Positions 1 to 12,201 of a DNA stretch of 64,000 nucleotides are shown piece by piece. Below the pieces are notes generated by a model. It was not told where the DNA came from, ran no database searches, and was given only the letters and a program-made list of their open reading frames with translations. The position numbers and the translations under genes were made by a program. Source of the stretch: Paramacrobiotus metropolitanus (Eukaryota > Tardigrada > Eutardigrada > Parachela > Macrobiotidae); contig NW_026570342.1 of assembly GCF_019649055.1 (NCBI RefSeq), forward strand, positions 62,001 through 126,000, read 5' to 3'. The first letter of the stretch is position 1, and each line of letters begins with the position of its first letter.

Positions 1-489
1 TTGCAGCAGCAGCTAGCCGCACCGTGTCCAACCGGCCATGAGTCACCGCCAGCATCAGCGCCGTTTGTCCATGATGAGCAAAAATCACCATAAATCATCT
101 GAATTTTATCGTCTTTTTCGATTACATTTCATTTACTGGTGAATTCCACAATCACCATACATAGTCGGAGTTTTATCAAGTTTTGGATTTGTTTATATGC
201 ATTACTGGATATTTTTCCATTTTATTTCGTTATGTTTCTTTTATTTGTAGTACTGTGTATCAATCTTTTCTTCAGTTTTAATGCAGTAAATTAGTTAACT
301 TCTATTAGTGAAGTACTGATAAGTTCGGTTATTCCGACAAGTGTTTGTATAACACGTACTATATTATTTAAAGTACATTTTTCATTTATTGCCGCTTTAG
401 ACGATGCTTGCCAGAGTTTTTTCAACAAGTTTCTCTACGGGTCAGAAAATCAGGAAAACATTATTGCAATATTCAGCATTGTCACTGAC

Positions 490-702
490 CTGCTGCGCTT
501 TGCGGTTGATGTCGCCGAGTTTGAAGAGCCTGGCCGCGACCAGCTGATCGGTATTTGTCGCCAAACGCGCGAGAGAAGCCAGCATGGTGGCCGTGTGTCC
601 GGCGCGGTTGACGCTGTCCACGTCGCAGACTTTGGAGTCCAGCAGGACGCTGACCACGTCGAAGTGGTTCTGCGAGATGGCGTAGTGCAGCACCGTGTTG
701 CC
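490..702 (-). CDS. KANK copy 1, ankyrin exon (71 codons)
   Basis: This is an open exon of exactly 71 codons between an ACAG acceptor and a CAG/GTCAGT donor. It carries the first ankyrin repeats of the KANK domain (GNTVLHYA, then NRAGHTATMLASLA, then KLGDINRKAQQ). The same exon is 213 nt in copy 2 (11844-12056) but 205 nt in copy 3. Confidence 0.75.
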
Positions 703-779
703 CTGTCCATACAGTTTCAACGTAACTTGCGGTTGATTTTCTTGTCCCAGTTTTACTTCTCAACAGGAGTAAATTTCGC

Positions 780-1290
780 GGTTTAATCAATGCAAATCAC
801 GTAGTCTACATAAAAGGATTTACAGGGCCGCATAAAACAAAGCAAAAAGGATTTTGAAGTATGGGAAAGCGGAAACGCCATTACCGCACTGAGAGGAAAT
901 TTTGTTCCATGTTAAACGTTAAACGAATTTTCCAACTTCGACCAGTACCGCCCATGTACTACGAACATTTACATGTCACACACTCGTTTAGGACTTTACG
1001 GTAAGTCGCAGAGAAGTCATTGCAGTGACCCAGATAATAAGGAAGTCGGGAGCGTAAATCTCTTTTCGGTAAGATGTTTTTTTGGTACAAAATGTTTACA
1101 TAGAAAAACTGCCCGGTTATGCACACAATTACAATTAAAGCCGCGGCGCGCGATGACCTGGAAAATACCGTTGCAGCGTGAGTCTACCTATATGGACCGA
1201 AAGCGTTTCTTATGAACGACCACGCTCTGTTGGTAATTCAATTAATTTTCAGTTAAAGCTGATGTTGATGATCTACCGAAGTCAACGTAC
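780..1290. other. KANK copy 1 intron, no separate gene
   Basis: AT-rich intron between the exons at 490-702 and 1291-1440. I see no repeat structure or RNA gene in it. Confidence 0.5.
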
Positions 1291-1440
1291 ATTGTTGTCG
1301 GCCAAATTGACAACTTTGTGCAGTAGCGTCTTGGGCATTCCTTCAAAAGCATCGAGGTAGTCGTTGACTAACTGGGCGTCGGCGTTCTTCTGGCCCGCCA
1401 CGCGGAACCACGCCTCCTCGATCATGGGGATACACCGATC
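1291..1440 (-). CDS. KANK copy 1, pre-ankyrin exon (50 codons)
   Basis: The exon is open over 150 nt and encodes the helical segment before the ankyrin repeats (IEEAWFRVAGQKNA ... LLHKVVNLADNN), which corresponds to the EEWFRV/VNLADGN segment of vertebrate KANKs. It ends at GTACGT. The copy 3 counterpart (28137-28285) is 149 nt, so it carries a one-base frameshift. Confidence 0.72.
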
Positions 1441-1505
1441 CTATTCGATGGTCGATGAACAGCTCAATATAAAGATTAAAAATGTGCAAATCAAATCAAA
1501 CGTAC

Positions 1506-1638
1506 GATCTTATTGGTGCTCTTTCGTAGTGATCCATTCACACTGGATTTGCTGCTGCGCGAATTCGAGCGGCCTTCGCGCTGCAGATAGTCGTTGAGGA
1601 CTTTGCACGCGGCCATCACTTCCTTGCTCATCACACCA
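1506..1638 (-). CDS. KANK copy 1, exon with KEVMAACKVLNDYL segment
   Basis: This 133-nt exon encodes a segment that corresponds to the helix before the KANK ankyrin domain, followed by a Ser/Arg-rich linker. It has an AG acceptor and a GTACGT donor. Copy 3 keeps the same exon at the same length (28344-28476). Confidence 0.68.
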
Positions 1639-3486
1639 CTACAAACGTAGCAAATAAGATTAATGTGTTGCGTAAATGACTGCGAACGTAAAACCGAAAA
1701 CAAATTTCAGCGTATAAAAGCTTCCAAATATGGACAGTATTAGGTCACTGGAAATTAGAACGTTAAGCAGAAAAACTGCGTGGCACTTTTAATTGCAAAT
1801 CAACTGGAAGAAACTACAAAATATAAAATGTATACGGAAAAAACACCAAAAGGTTTTTTCTAATTTTCAGAAAAAGTTTACACTACACATGTAGTTAAAC
1901 CACTTTCAATTTTTATTTAAACTAGAACTTACATGAATTCTAGCGTTAAAATTTGAAAAAAAAACCATGACGGAAGTTCTCCTACTGTTCGTCTCTTCGT
2001 AATGATTTTCTCAAAAATCCGATTCACAATAAAATACCAGCAGCAGTGTCGTTAACGCATTTAGCAACTCGAAACCGAGTTGGGGATCTGTGTTGGTGGC
2101 GGTTTCGGTGGTTTCGCCGGGCGGTGTCCATGTTTCGATGGAAATCATCGCGGGTGAATCGGTGCCGATGCCGAAATCGACCAACTGCGGTGATTCGATC
2201 GATAACTGCTCCGTTTCTTCAGACTCACAGTTACCGGAGTCGGCGAGGGAAGCATCCTCCAAGAGGTCATCTGCAACGCCCGCTCAAATACATGATCTTG
2301 TAACTGTTGACAGAAAAAATTAAAGCAATTTAATTTCGACAATCCGGCCAATCAAAAAGTAAGTAATTCTAAACAGCAGCGCGGGTATAATCGAATTCAT
2401 AAAACAACTATGAATTTATGTTAATACCGAAACCATATGTAATTGAAGGCAGCCGTCACTAAACTCAACAAAGGGTACTGCTCGGCCACTGCTCTACACT
2501 TTCCCACAACTAAGAGCTCTCAATCAGCATTAACTGCACGTCTTTAACCGTTCGACCGTTAAAAAAACTGAACGCGGAAAAAAATGTACGTTAAAGCGAT
2601 TTCCTTTAAAAATTGATCTTATTTTGATGTGGAAGTTTAAGTGTCCTGAAAGGAAGCCGTTTAGTCAGATGGGTAACCTCCCCGCTGCACGGCCACCGCT
2701 CTGCAATTTGCTGCCACGCGAGCTCTCAAACAACATTAGCTGCACTTCACCGAAGCAACCGATAACGAATGAACGCAAGCATACCGCTCTGCACGCCGAT
2801 ATCCGAGAACCGCCGCTGCCTGTCCCCACTTCCTCCGTCTCAGTGGCCTTCTCCAGCGCATCCCGCCGACTGATCCCCTCCAACACCGCCCGCACCCGGG
2901 CCACAGCCAGCGGAGACATCTTCCGCACCGCCGCCTGCTTCAACACATCCAACAACTCCCCTTCCTCTCGTCGGCGACTGACAACCACTCCGGAAGCGCC
3001 GGGCGTTGGATAGCCTCGCTGGTCTGCGTCCCCACCGTCATCTCCGCCCTCTTCCACTTCAGGGCCTCCACTTCCGCCTGGAGAATCGGCACCATATCCG
3101 CTTGGGCCTGCAACCGCTGCATCTCGCGCAATCCGGCGTGCAGCTTCTCCCGGACACTCTCCAGGGCCTCCGCGGGGACCACTGTCCCGCCGTGCGACGG
3201 GGTGGCGCTGCGCTCTTTGGTATCGGGGAGGGAGGCGCAGGATGCGCGCGGGAGGGAGGTCACGCGCGAGCGCGGGGTGTGTGCAACTGGAACGGTGAAG
3301 AGGGATTCGCGCTCAACGGTTTGGTACATGATCTCGACTCAGGTCCTTTTTTCTGTCTCGTAAGTCTCTGTTGTCGTGATAAACGCATCGGAGGTGGTTT
3401 CGCAAGAAACACCGACCACGGAGGTTTTTTTTCCGTATTTCGGAGGTGGTTTTCTTTTGCGACAGACACTTCGGAGGTTGTCCCAC

Positions 3487-4010
3487 GGTATGCACCAGAC
3501 TTGGCCCATCTTTTGGGTGAGGTGAAAATTTTCCCCATTTTTCCCAGCCCATCTCACCTTTTAGGTGAAAATGAGGATGAGGTGGGAAAGAGTCACAGAT
3601 GGGGTGAGATGGGCTGGGATTGTTGAAAGATGTGATGGGATCAAGAAAACAAATAAAAATAAAAAATGCTGATATCTTCATCTGTTTTTCAGGGTAGGAG
3701 CATGTAAAAATGCACCATTCGAGCTCCAAAAACAAAAATTTTCCGCGCTCCGCGCGGATTTTATTAGTAAGTGAACATATTTTCTTGAGAACCAAAATTT
3801 TTTTTCGCCCGGCAACTCTATCGTATGCGGAAAACTTGCAAAATTAGCGGCGTTGAGCCTGTAAAAAATGGGGATGAAGATGAGGTCGAAAAGGTGAGAT
3901 GGGCTGAAAATTTGAGTAGCCGGAGATGGGCTGGGCTGGGAATTAAACTGTGAAGGTGGGGGTGGGATGAAAGTGGGAAAAGCGAATATGGGCCAAGTCT
4001 GGTATGCACC
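3487..4010. mobile_element. MULE-like MITE, 504 bp, with 10-bp target duplication
   Basis: The element spans 3497-4000. Its ends are perfect 13-bp inverted repeats (AGACTTGGCCCAT and its complement), flanked on both sides by GGTATGCACC (3487-3496 and 4001-4010). The paralogous exon of copy 3 has the uninterrupted target at about 34313-34322. A 9-11 bp target duplication is typical of Mutator-like elements. The interior repeats GGTGAGATGGGCTGGG-like motifs in both orientations and has no coding capacity. It interrupts the coiled-coil exon of KANK copy 1. Confidence 0.82.
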
Positions 4011-4169
4011 GACCTCAGAGGTGGGTTTCCGCTGTTTCGGTGACTTAAACGCCTCCGCGACATGCACATCCGGCTCTTCCACTATCGAATGAAGAACCGG
4101 TTTATTCCTATCGGGAAAGTTCAGATGTAAGGTCTCCTCAAAGGTATTCAACGCGTTTTCTAGGAACTA

Positions 4170-5905
4170 GCTGGGGCGAAGCTGGTGTCCGTGTCCGAGG
4201 AAATGCCATAGTGCGGGTAGTAACCGCAGCTGTATGGTGATTCGCCGTATGTCATTATTTATTTAGAATTATTATTAGCGGAAAATCTTTCGAAAAACCT
4301 GCCTTAGGTTTACCTGGACAGAAAATTTCTACGGTAGCATTATTTTTGGCGCTTTATAAACTGGAATAGCTTATCTTTATGGAGATTTCACTGCGATTCC
4401 TTATCGATGCAAAAAAAATCGTACTTCATATAAATTTATTAAAAATAAGTACTATTATGATACTCAAAATACCTATGTGTACTAGTGGCAACGTACGGCA
4501 GTAACTTATTGTCGGCATTATAACAACGTACAGCTAGTATGCTACGATTTCTCCACTTATGTTGAAAAATACTGGAACGCTAGGTAGAACTACAAAGTAC
4601 TCTGTATTTACGGTAATTTAATTTATTGTCTTGTGCCGTTGTGCGGTACGGTTAAATTCAGTAAACATTTCCATTCTTCAGATTTTGGTCTTTCACTTTA
4701 ACATCTCGAAATAAAAACAGCTTATGAAATGTGTAATATTCAAAACGAAAATAACCAAGATTGCGATTACTTGGTATCCATACCAACAAAGGACAACTGA
4801 AAAATGCTGAAAAAAATTTCACAGAGCTGTTCTTTTGTGTGTGTTACGAAAGACTGCATGTACATAGTTTATAATGTTTGACTTTTTCCTCAATTTTACT
4901 CGTAATTGCAACAAAGATTGATTGCCGAAGAAAAAGATTGATTGCCGAATCAAAGATTGATTGCTAAACAAAGATTGATTACCGTTTCCCTTTGCCGGCT
5001 GCGATCGTTTTCCATCAACCACACACCCATGAAAATGTTCTCCCAGCATTAAACTTTATTCTGATATCGTGAGATACGCACCGATCGCCTGCTTGACGCC
5101 GACAAGACCTTAAAAAATAAATTATAAAATTTATCGCTTAAAAATAAAGAATGATTTTTATATGAATAAGCCAAAAAGACCTGCTTACCAGAACTAAAAT
5201 GAGCAAGGTGAACTGCAAATTGTTCTCTTACTTTTTAAATTGCCATCGATTGGTACGTCCTTGCTGATTTTCTAGTAATTCACTTTTGGCATGCTTATCT
5301 CGAAATGGTAACATTAAGTGTAATGCAGTGGAATGCTGCTTATCCCTATCCGTATCCTGACACATTATTAATAATGCGATGTACGAACACGTTATCAGCA
5401 GTTTGTAAAATAATAAATATTACAGTACTGTACTGTATTACAAAATATGCACATGATATTGTGGTTCAGTGGCACCAAAGAAAAGAAATGTGCGCTAATA
5501 CTTGGTTAAACAGTGTAAATTATGTAAATCACTAATATAGTAATTTTCACTAATAAAGTTTTTTCCCGAAGCTTCTGTAAGAAAATTCCGCTGACAAAAA
5601 TTTTTGTGAATGAAATATCGACATCCGGTCTAAACTGAAAAAATTCTGGTACTTCAAGTACGATTTATCACTTTAATTATTAACCGTAGTGCGGTACGAC
5701 TACAATAATGGATGATCTTGGTCAATTAACCACCACTCTACGATACTCTAAACTTCTACGAGTATTTTTTCCTTACCAAACATCTGCACTGACTGCAGCG
5801 TTGTTCTCGAAAATAATCGCTTAACGGTCTGGGCAGCAGCGGAACTAAAAGGACACTACTGCTACAGAAAAAATACGGCCAATTCGAATTCGATTCGACG
5901 CACGG
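4170..5905. other. Intron-like AT-rich spacer of KANK copy 1
   Basis: No gene is supported here. The stretch contains the short tandem repeat at 4912-4984 and otherwise unremarkable AT-rich sequence. Confidence 0.5.
4912..4984 (+). repeat. Short tandem repeat, unit about AAAGATTGATTGCCGA
   Basis: Four to five imperfect head-to-tail units of roughly 16-19 bp (AAAGATTGATTGCC...). The units vary by small indels. Confidence 0.75.
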
Positions 5906-5913
5906 TTACTTAC

Positions 5914-6032
5914 CGGTGAACAGCCTCTCCAGCATGGTTTCCGTTGACATCCAGACTGCTACGCGGTCGCGCGGCGGCGGCGGTCTGGGCGATCTCCAGC
6001 AGCACACCGTCCAGCACGCTCATATCCGGCAT
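5914..6032 (-). CDS. KANK copy 1, probable first coding exon
   Basis: An ATG at 6032 opens a frame (MPDMSVLDGVLLEIAQ...) that runs to a CACCG/GTAAGT donor at 5914/5913. Copy 2 has the homologous exon (about 14382-14860), but there it carries an in-frame stop and a 362-bp insertion. Assignment to KANK rests on strand, order and shared duplication, because the segment itself shows no known motif. Confidence 0.5.
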
Positions 6033-6119
6033 TTTCAATGAGGCTCAACCGACACCGCTTGCCAGCGCTCCCCAGAGGATCGCCAATTTGCCTAATGCTC
6101 CCCCATCGGTCCAAACAAT

Positions 6120-6946
6120 AGGCCAGATTAAACATACTCTTGTCCCCTTTTTATTCCCGTACGCAGGAGTTCCCTCACCGATTACCGTCCAGCTGTGGCA
6201 GCAAAAATTACCAACCGCGTAATTTTTCATGGATAAAAATTATGTAGACGTTCGTTGTAAAACAACTCTATGATATGCATAATGACCGATGATAAAGCGC
6301 CAGAAATTACTACAAAACTACACTACTAGAGATCATAAAATCATTATACAAGCGCCCACAGTTGATAATGTTTTTTCAAAATTTGAAGTACACTCTTTCT
6401 TTTTCAGAGACATCAGTATCTGTATCTAATTTTTCTAACTTGGTATAATTAAATCGCCGAATATCAAGAACGTACACAAAGGCTAAAAATGTCGTATAGT
6501 CTTGAACGTTGACTATCGTAGTTCATTGGCACAAGCCCGGAGCTTGAGCTGGTTTTCGCCTTATAATTAACTGACCATAAATTGAGCAAGAGCATCTACA
6601 GCAACAAGATTTGTCTATTACTTTTTCTTTTACCTTATTATGTTTTGATATCTTGCGCTTTGTTCGATTTGACCAATAATCACACACAGCAGAACATTGC
6701 ATTGCAAATTAACGCTAATAGCTTTTTTCCCACCATCCAAAAAAATGTTCGACCTCTTTAAAAAAATTAGAAAAAGTAGGGAAATTTGCTTGAGCATATT
6801 TTATTTGCTTCTTCCCAAACAGTAAGAAAAGCGCGGAAGCTATAATTATTCGAAACTGATCAAAAACATGCCGTTTGGTGCCTCGTCAGGAGCGTGGTCG
6901 GATCTCCTGGCTCTCTGCTTCTTTATCTTTGAATAATTCACCCGCC
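6120..6946. other. Duplicated upstream flank of KANK copy 1
   Basis: Non-coding. Parts at 6120-6240 and 6840-6946 are clearly homologous to 19144-19250 and 19735-19850, upstream of copy 2. This homology gives empty-site comparisons for the MITE/LTR nest and for the solo LTR. Confidence 0.6.
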
Positions 6947-7568
6947 TGACGTGGGGAGGAGTGGATAGTGCGTACTCATCCGTTTATCTTACTGTTTACC
7001 TGTACGCCTTCTCCTACGTCACTGCGGTTGTGTTTATCTGGTCCTATCTCTCGTGTTTGATTTGCTGTTCTCTAAATTCTAGCAACGCGTATGATGCTGT
7101 GTTTCTAGCCTATAAATTCTCATGTTTTTCCTAATATCGGGATCAGTCTCGCGGCATCAACCTCGTGACTACTGATCATTTCTTATTTCTGACTTTCATG
7201 TGTTGAGGAATGCGTTGTGAATTGGATTAAAGGGACAGCATGTTCTAACGGCTATCTTGATGTTCATGATCCACGTCTGATCTTAACATAGGATACCACA
7301 GTATGCTCGTGTCACAATCGACCTTGCCCTTGTCTGATCCTCGCAGAAATCCGAGACCGGGAGTGAGAAGTAAGACATTCGTTCGTGTTCATGTGTTTCG
7401 CAGGGTTCCTGATAGGGATTCCTGGTTCCTGTATCTCTGGGATCGTGTCTCCGTCATTCCTCCAAGTTACTTTACTGTACCAGTTTGAGAGAGAAGAGTG
7501 CTCATACCGCTAAGCTAGGCAGGGAAGTGGTTATTCAGTCCGTACAGGACTGTCTAATACGACACGCC
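6943..7568. mobile_element. Probable solo LTR, 618 bp, with 4-bp target duplication
   Basis: The element spans 6947-7564. It begins TGACGTGGGG, ends ATACGACA (TG...CA) and is flanked by CGCC on both sides (6943-6946 and 7565-7568). The paralogous flank of copy 2 (near 19840) reads CACCCGCC followed directly by the downstream sequence, so it is an empty site. A TATAAATT motif lies near 7111. No internal region is left, which fits a solo LTR from recombination between two LTRs. The family is unknown, and it shares no obvious sequence with the LTRs at 14979 and 18572. Confidence 0.55.
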
Positions 7569-7696
7569 CATTGTTCTCACGGACTTCATCGACCTTTTCG
7601 CCGAAAATGATGCTTCTACATTTTTACCAACAAGATTACTGGCAGAGCAGAACGTATAATAGCTGTTTTTCTTAAAATCTCGACGATTAGGAATTT

Positions 7697-8126
7697 CGAA
7701 ATTGCCAATGTGGCTCCACTGGCACGGGTAAAACAGATTTCCACCTTCGCCTGGAAACGCGGAATGTGTTTGGCATGGGACGTTACCTGCGTAGACACGG
7801 TCGCCCCATCGTCCATTAAATCTACTTCCGCGGCCTTGGGATCCGCCGCCGTTCAGGCCGAAGACAATAAATCGAGACGCGTACCTTGGATGCGGATATA
7901 TTTTTGCTCCGCTACTGTAGGTTTTGAAACTCTTGGCCCTTGGGGAAAGTCGGCTTCCCTTTTAATAAAGGAAATTTGCAGGTGTTTAAAGCAGCATACT
8001 GGTGAACCTGGCTCTCGCGACTTCCTTCGCCAGCGCCTGTCGATCGAAATACAACGGTGCAACGCGGTATCCGTCCTCGGGACCATGTACAGAACGCACA
8101 ATTTCAAAGAGATTTTGTTGTTGTAA
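7697..8126 (+). mobile_element. 5'-truncated RLE-type LINE, fragment C
   Basis: The fragment encodes only the C-terminal endonuclease part of the LINE family described at 21468-24480. Visible segments are WKRGMCLAWDVTCVDTVAPS, then GFETLGPWG, then FLRQRLSIEIQRCNAVSVLGT, and the frame ends at 8126. Loss of the 5' part is typical of target-primed reverse transcription. The break with the sequence shared with 19.9 kb falls near 7697, which marks the 5' junction. The copy lies in the duplicated flank of KANK copy 1 and is absent at the paralogous place. Confidence 0.72.
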
Positions 8127-8129
8127 TTA

Positions 8130-9700
8130 CGTAGCTCTATTTTGTAACAGAATTTGTTCAGTGTCACTGGCTTGTGATAATAAAGAAAAGAAACTAGATT
8201 CCGTGCCCCGTATACCGGTAGATGGCCGCTGCAACCTTTTCCGACACACGCTAATCGACGACCGCGCAGTTAGGGAAAATTTTCAAACTCACCATGCTAG
8301 CGTGTGGATAATCTTCGTTAGTTTTTGTAGGAGCAGGCATGTCTTGCGACACTCACAAGTCTGGTCACGTCATAGTGGAAAAAACTAAACACTGCAATAA
8401 TTGCATCGAGGTGCACAACGAATTCTAGATCGGAGTGATTTTAATCGTTTCAATTAGTGTAAATCTCCGCGGGCATATTAATGCCATTGCGTACTGGCTG
8501 CCTAGCCGAATAAAAGTTCATTTCGTATTCTACAACGAATCCATCCCGAATTCCGATTGTAAACCGAGTAAGTGTGCACAGTTCTGTACACCACACTCTG
8601 TGGGTTAACCTGTGGCCGTCGCTACCCGGCTGCAGCATATTTTTATTCGCCATTATTTTAAAGCAAAGAAATATTTGCTAGTAACGACGGAAAAGATTTA
8701 ATGCGGCTAATTTAGCAAAACTACGGCAAGCTGTCAGAGCTGTATGACTCTTTACTAGGATTACACCGTAGCGGTACATTATCGCGGAAGCAAACGCATT
8801 CGACTCAAAATTAAAACTGAACAACATTAGGATCTTACTCTCTTACTCTGCACACCGATATGGTCATGGCTAGGCGATAGCAACTGCAACATACAAAAAT
8901 AGAATACGTGTTTATCAGTCGGAATTCAATTGGCTGTATATTAGGTCATCGCGGGATAGACATTGTGGTCCTGGGAAAATTTGTCATAGACCATGAGGAC
9001 TATGCGCTCGTCAGAAGGTTAGTGGAAGGGCATTTTTGTCTGACACAATCCGTATTTGATGCCATGTATCTTACCTTAATTTTCCCACTGTCAGAACTCG
9101 CGCGACCAAATGTCACCCTACGAAACGGCTGCGCAACGAGTTGTCCGAAAATAAACTGCCGCCGCGTCGAAAAAAATGTGAATAATTGTCCCAGTTGGGC
9201 AGTCAAGAGGTAACTGCACCCCTTAAAAAACCTTAAAAATTATAATAGATTATCCTTTCTGTTATTTTTATAGGAACCAGATTAAATCCTGGAATGGCAG
9301 ACGACATGTTTAAAAACCACTACTCTACGTTATTCCAGCAGTCTACACTGCGTTGTTTTTGAACGCAGTGCGGCAAAGTCCTCAACCACGAGCGTTGACG
9401 GGAAACCAGTGGCGTTTTCGTCGATTATTACCCTTTTCTCAGACAAAAACATTATGATACTTCTAGCATCGTTACAAAATTTGCGATACGGTCAATGTTT
9501 GGCCGCGAAACATTCCAGAATCCGCATGACGTAGCAGCAGCATAAGCCATATAAACTTTACCAATTTATACAGATACACCTTACTAATTTACCACTTTAC
9601 CAATAATTTATCTGTACATAGTGATTCTGGCTTTTTTTCACAGTACAACAAATATTTCCAAAATTTTAGAAGTCGTTGAATTTCAGGACAATTTTATTAT
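8130..9700. other. Gene-free spacer
   Basis: I see only short frames with no recognisable motif, composition or partner, and nothing I can support as a gene. Confidence 0.4.
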
Positions 9701-9941
9701 CAGCTAATTGACGAATTGTGATAATTTTATTGATTTTTGTGCATTGATTTTTGTGCTGTACAGCAATATGCGACGATTTTTTCTTCATGCTGTATTTTTT
9801 AGGGGCATTTTTGTGAGTACCGCAAATTTACAGGCAAACAACATAGCAATACAAACCAACGCTTTGGGATAACGACAACATAAAATGCAGCAGCAGCAGG
9901 AGAAATACTCTGTTTCACAAGCAACCACGCCCACTCTTAAC

Positions 9942-10036
9942 TCACATGGTGGACGTGGTGTGGTTCAGTTCCCGCGTAAAGCCGAACCGGCTCGTCTCCG
10001 CGGCGTGACCGTTGCCGTTTGTATCGCGTTTCGGCG
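9942..10036 (-). CDS. KANK copy 2, C-terminal exon
   Basis: This is a 95-nt terminal exon (acceptor AAAAG, PKRDTNGNGHAAETSRFGFT ... TSTM, stop TGA). Its near-identical counterpart at 21126-21221 ends copy 3. Conservation of frame between the copies, with silent differences, supports it as coding. Confidence 0.6.
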
Positions 10037-10253
10037 CTTTTAAGGGAACCTACAAAACAGGAAAAAAAACAAAGTTAAATATTATTAATTAATTTTTATT
10101 AATGTATTATTTTATTTAAATAAGTTGAATAAAGTTTTGAATGAAAAATTAAGCCATGATTGGTATTATTTCATTACGAATCAAATCAACAAAAACAGAA
10201 TTACGTTGAGAAAAAATAAGAAAATACGACAAAAATTTAAGAAGACGTTGTAC

Positions 10254-10440
10254 AGTGGGGGGAACGCGGAATCTTGGACACTTCATGCGATTCGCTGGAC
10301 GACGAGGATGACGCGGACGCTGTGGGTGGGCGTGCATGCGACAGGCTGTCGCCCGGTCCGAGAGTGGTTCTGGCGTAGATCAGCGCCGCGATGTCTTTAT
10401 GCTGCGCCTCTAGCGCCACGTACAGGGCACACATCCCATC
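10254..10440 (-). CDS. KANK copy 2, last ankyrin repeat exon
   Basis: This 187-nt exon has an ACAG acceptor and a T/GTACAA donor. DGMCALYVALEAQHKDIAAL corresponds to the final ankyrin repeat of KANK proteins (DGSTALSIALEAGHKDIA in vertebrates). A Ser-rich tail follows. The frame continues correctly into 10036-9942. Confidence 0.7.
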
Positions 10441-11325
10441 CTGTACCACAACAAATTTATTCAAAAATCTTGAAAAATCCTTAAAGAATTAAATACTCAA
10501 AATTCAGCATTTTCGAATAATATCGAGCATTTAAATTAACATTCCTAAAATTTACAAAAAAACAAATTATTTAGTGATGTGTTATTTTTCACTGAAGATA
10601 CAAATTGGAAGTACATAAGAATTTTCATCATTTAAATAAAAAAAAATTATTTCAGAAAACGTTCATTTTTGCACACACCCCCACTCACCAGCAATATGCA
10701 GTAATAACATCAGAATTCAGCAAACAAATTTTCCGAATGGAAAATGAAAGTGTTTAAAAAAAAGTATCGCAAATCATCATATACAGTAATGGGCCTGCTG
10801 TTAAAAAAAAACGGCAATTCACATTCGAAAGTGACCTTAAATCGACTTTTATACACAATCCTTGACTGTTTTGTCGTTATGTTAGTGGAACGTATGGAGT
10901 CCTGAACTGCATTCACCACCCTGATTTTAAGCCTTTATACTACGAACATCAGCAACAAACAGCCTTTTGGAAGAAAAAGCCATCTACGCTACTGTGAAAA
11001 ACTAATCGAAATAGTAACGCAAATCATCAATTTTTTAGGTCAAGATCAAGAAAATACAGACATACGCGACTGAAAACGCGTATATAGGCTGGCATCTGGC
11101 TTGCCATATCAGTGAGATGGGCGTCGGTGTCCGAATGGCCTAACAACAACCGGAGGATCTCCAGGTGTCCGTGCTCGCTGGCGCACATCAGCGCCGTCCG
11201 TCGTCCTGATTGCATAACACAACCATGATTAATCTCCCTGGACTTCCATGCCAGACATTTTTATACTGCGTTTCGAAGAGCATTAACGAAGAAAATCGGA
11301 GGCAACGATTACCAGAAAATTTTAC

Positions 11326-11418
11326 CTGGATGTTGACGTCCGCCCCGACCTGCAGTAGCAGCCGCACCGTGTCCAACCGGCCGTGACTCACCGCCAGCAT
11401 CAGCGCCGTTTGTCCATG
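11326..11418 (-). CDS. KANK copy 2, ankyrin exon (31 codons)
   Basis: Open exon [20 protein letters not shown]..., ending GADVNIQ before GTAAAATT. It matches the second KANK ankyrin repeat ([14 protein letters not shown]). Copy 3 has lost 8 nt here (26784-26868). Confidence 0.75.
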
Positions 11419-11843
11419 CTGACAAATATTTAGCTTAAGTTTTCGGAATGTCATCGTTATTTTTCAGGTTGCATGAGGTTATTAAGGAATCAATTTAAAG
11501 AATATAAAATAATCACCAAAACTTATCTGAATCTGCTTATTATTTTATATTAAAATTAGTTTATTAGCGAATTAAATTTACACCGCATAAAATACCGGTA
11601 ATCACCTTAAATTTTCTGGATCGTATTGTTATTGCCAGATTATTAATTTTAATAACGAATTATTTGTATACCAGGTAATTATTACGTTGCCGGTTTATTT
11701 TCGCGACCGTTTGTACTAAACTTATTTTGTACTACTACTGCCACTTGATGGCATTGTCTTCGTGCGATTAAAGAGGTTTGCTAAATTACTACAGGTCAAT
11801 AAGTTGCTGAAAAGAAATTTTATTCTGATTTATTGTCACCGAC

Positions 11844-12056
11844 CTGCTGCGCTTTGCGGTTGATGTCGCCGAGTTTGAAGAGCCTGGCCGCGACCAGCTG
11901 GTCGGTATTCGTCGCCAGATGCGCCAGCGAGGCCAGCATGGTGGGCGTGTATCCGGCGCGGTTGACGCTGTCCACGTCGCAGACTTTGGAGTCCAGCAGG
12001 ACGCTGACCACGTCCAAGTGCTTCTGCAAGATGGCGTAGTGCAGCACCGTGTTGCC
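11844..12056 (-). CDS. KANK copy 2, ankyrin exon (71 codons)
   Basis: This open 213-nt exon (GNTVLHYAILQKHLDVVSVL ...) is the counterpart of 490-702, with GCAG acceptor and CAG/GTCGGT donor. Sequence upstream of the acceptor diverges from copies 1 and 3, and a LINE fragment begins about 150 bp away. Confidence 0.75.
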
Positions 12057-12201
12057 CTGCCGATCAAACTTGGACTAAACTTTCGCTTCATTTAAATCGC
12101 CTACTTTTACTTCTCAAGAGACATGTATTTCGCGGTCTTCCGGTTTCTCGATGCAAATCATGCAGTCTTAGAATGGCATAAAACAAAACAAAAACGTATC
12201 C

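Larger units (their letters stand above)
1..6032 (-). pseudogene. KANK-like gene copy 1 (KN motif/ankyrin family), decayed, cut by the window edge
   Basis: KANK proteins are animal cortical scaffolds with a coiled coil and five C-terminal ankyrin repeats. Visible pieces in transcription order: a probable first coding exon 6032-5914 (starts MPDMSVLDGV, ends at GTAAGT); a coiled-coil exon about 4160-2806, split by a MITE at 3497-4000; an acidic exon about 2290-2085, shorter than in copy 3; exon 1638-1506; exon 1440-1291 (ends VVNLADNN); and ankyrin exon 702-490. The last three splice in frame, and VNLADNN-GNTVLHYA matches the KANK family junction. The next ankyrin exon lies at 1-67. The acceptor AG found at this point in copies 2 and 3 is absent, and a small insertion shifts the frame. 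The MITE, the lost acceptor and the shortened exon argue for a dead copy, although most exons read open. Seen: exon structure. Known: family architecture. Inferred: loss of function. Confidence 0.72.

Noticed and set aside
7303-7488. 61-codon frame in the 6.9-7.6 kb insertion
   Set aside because: It lies within a probable solo LTR and shows no domain.
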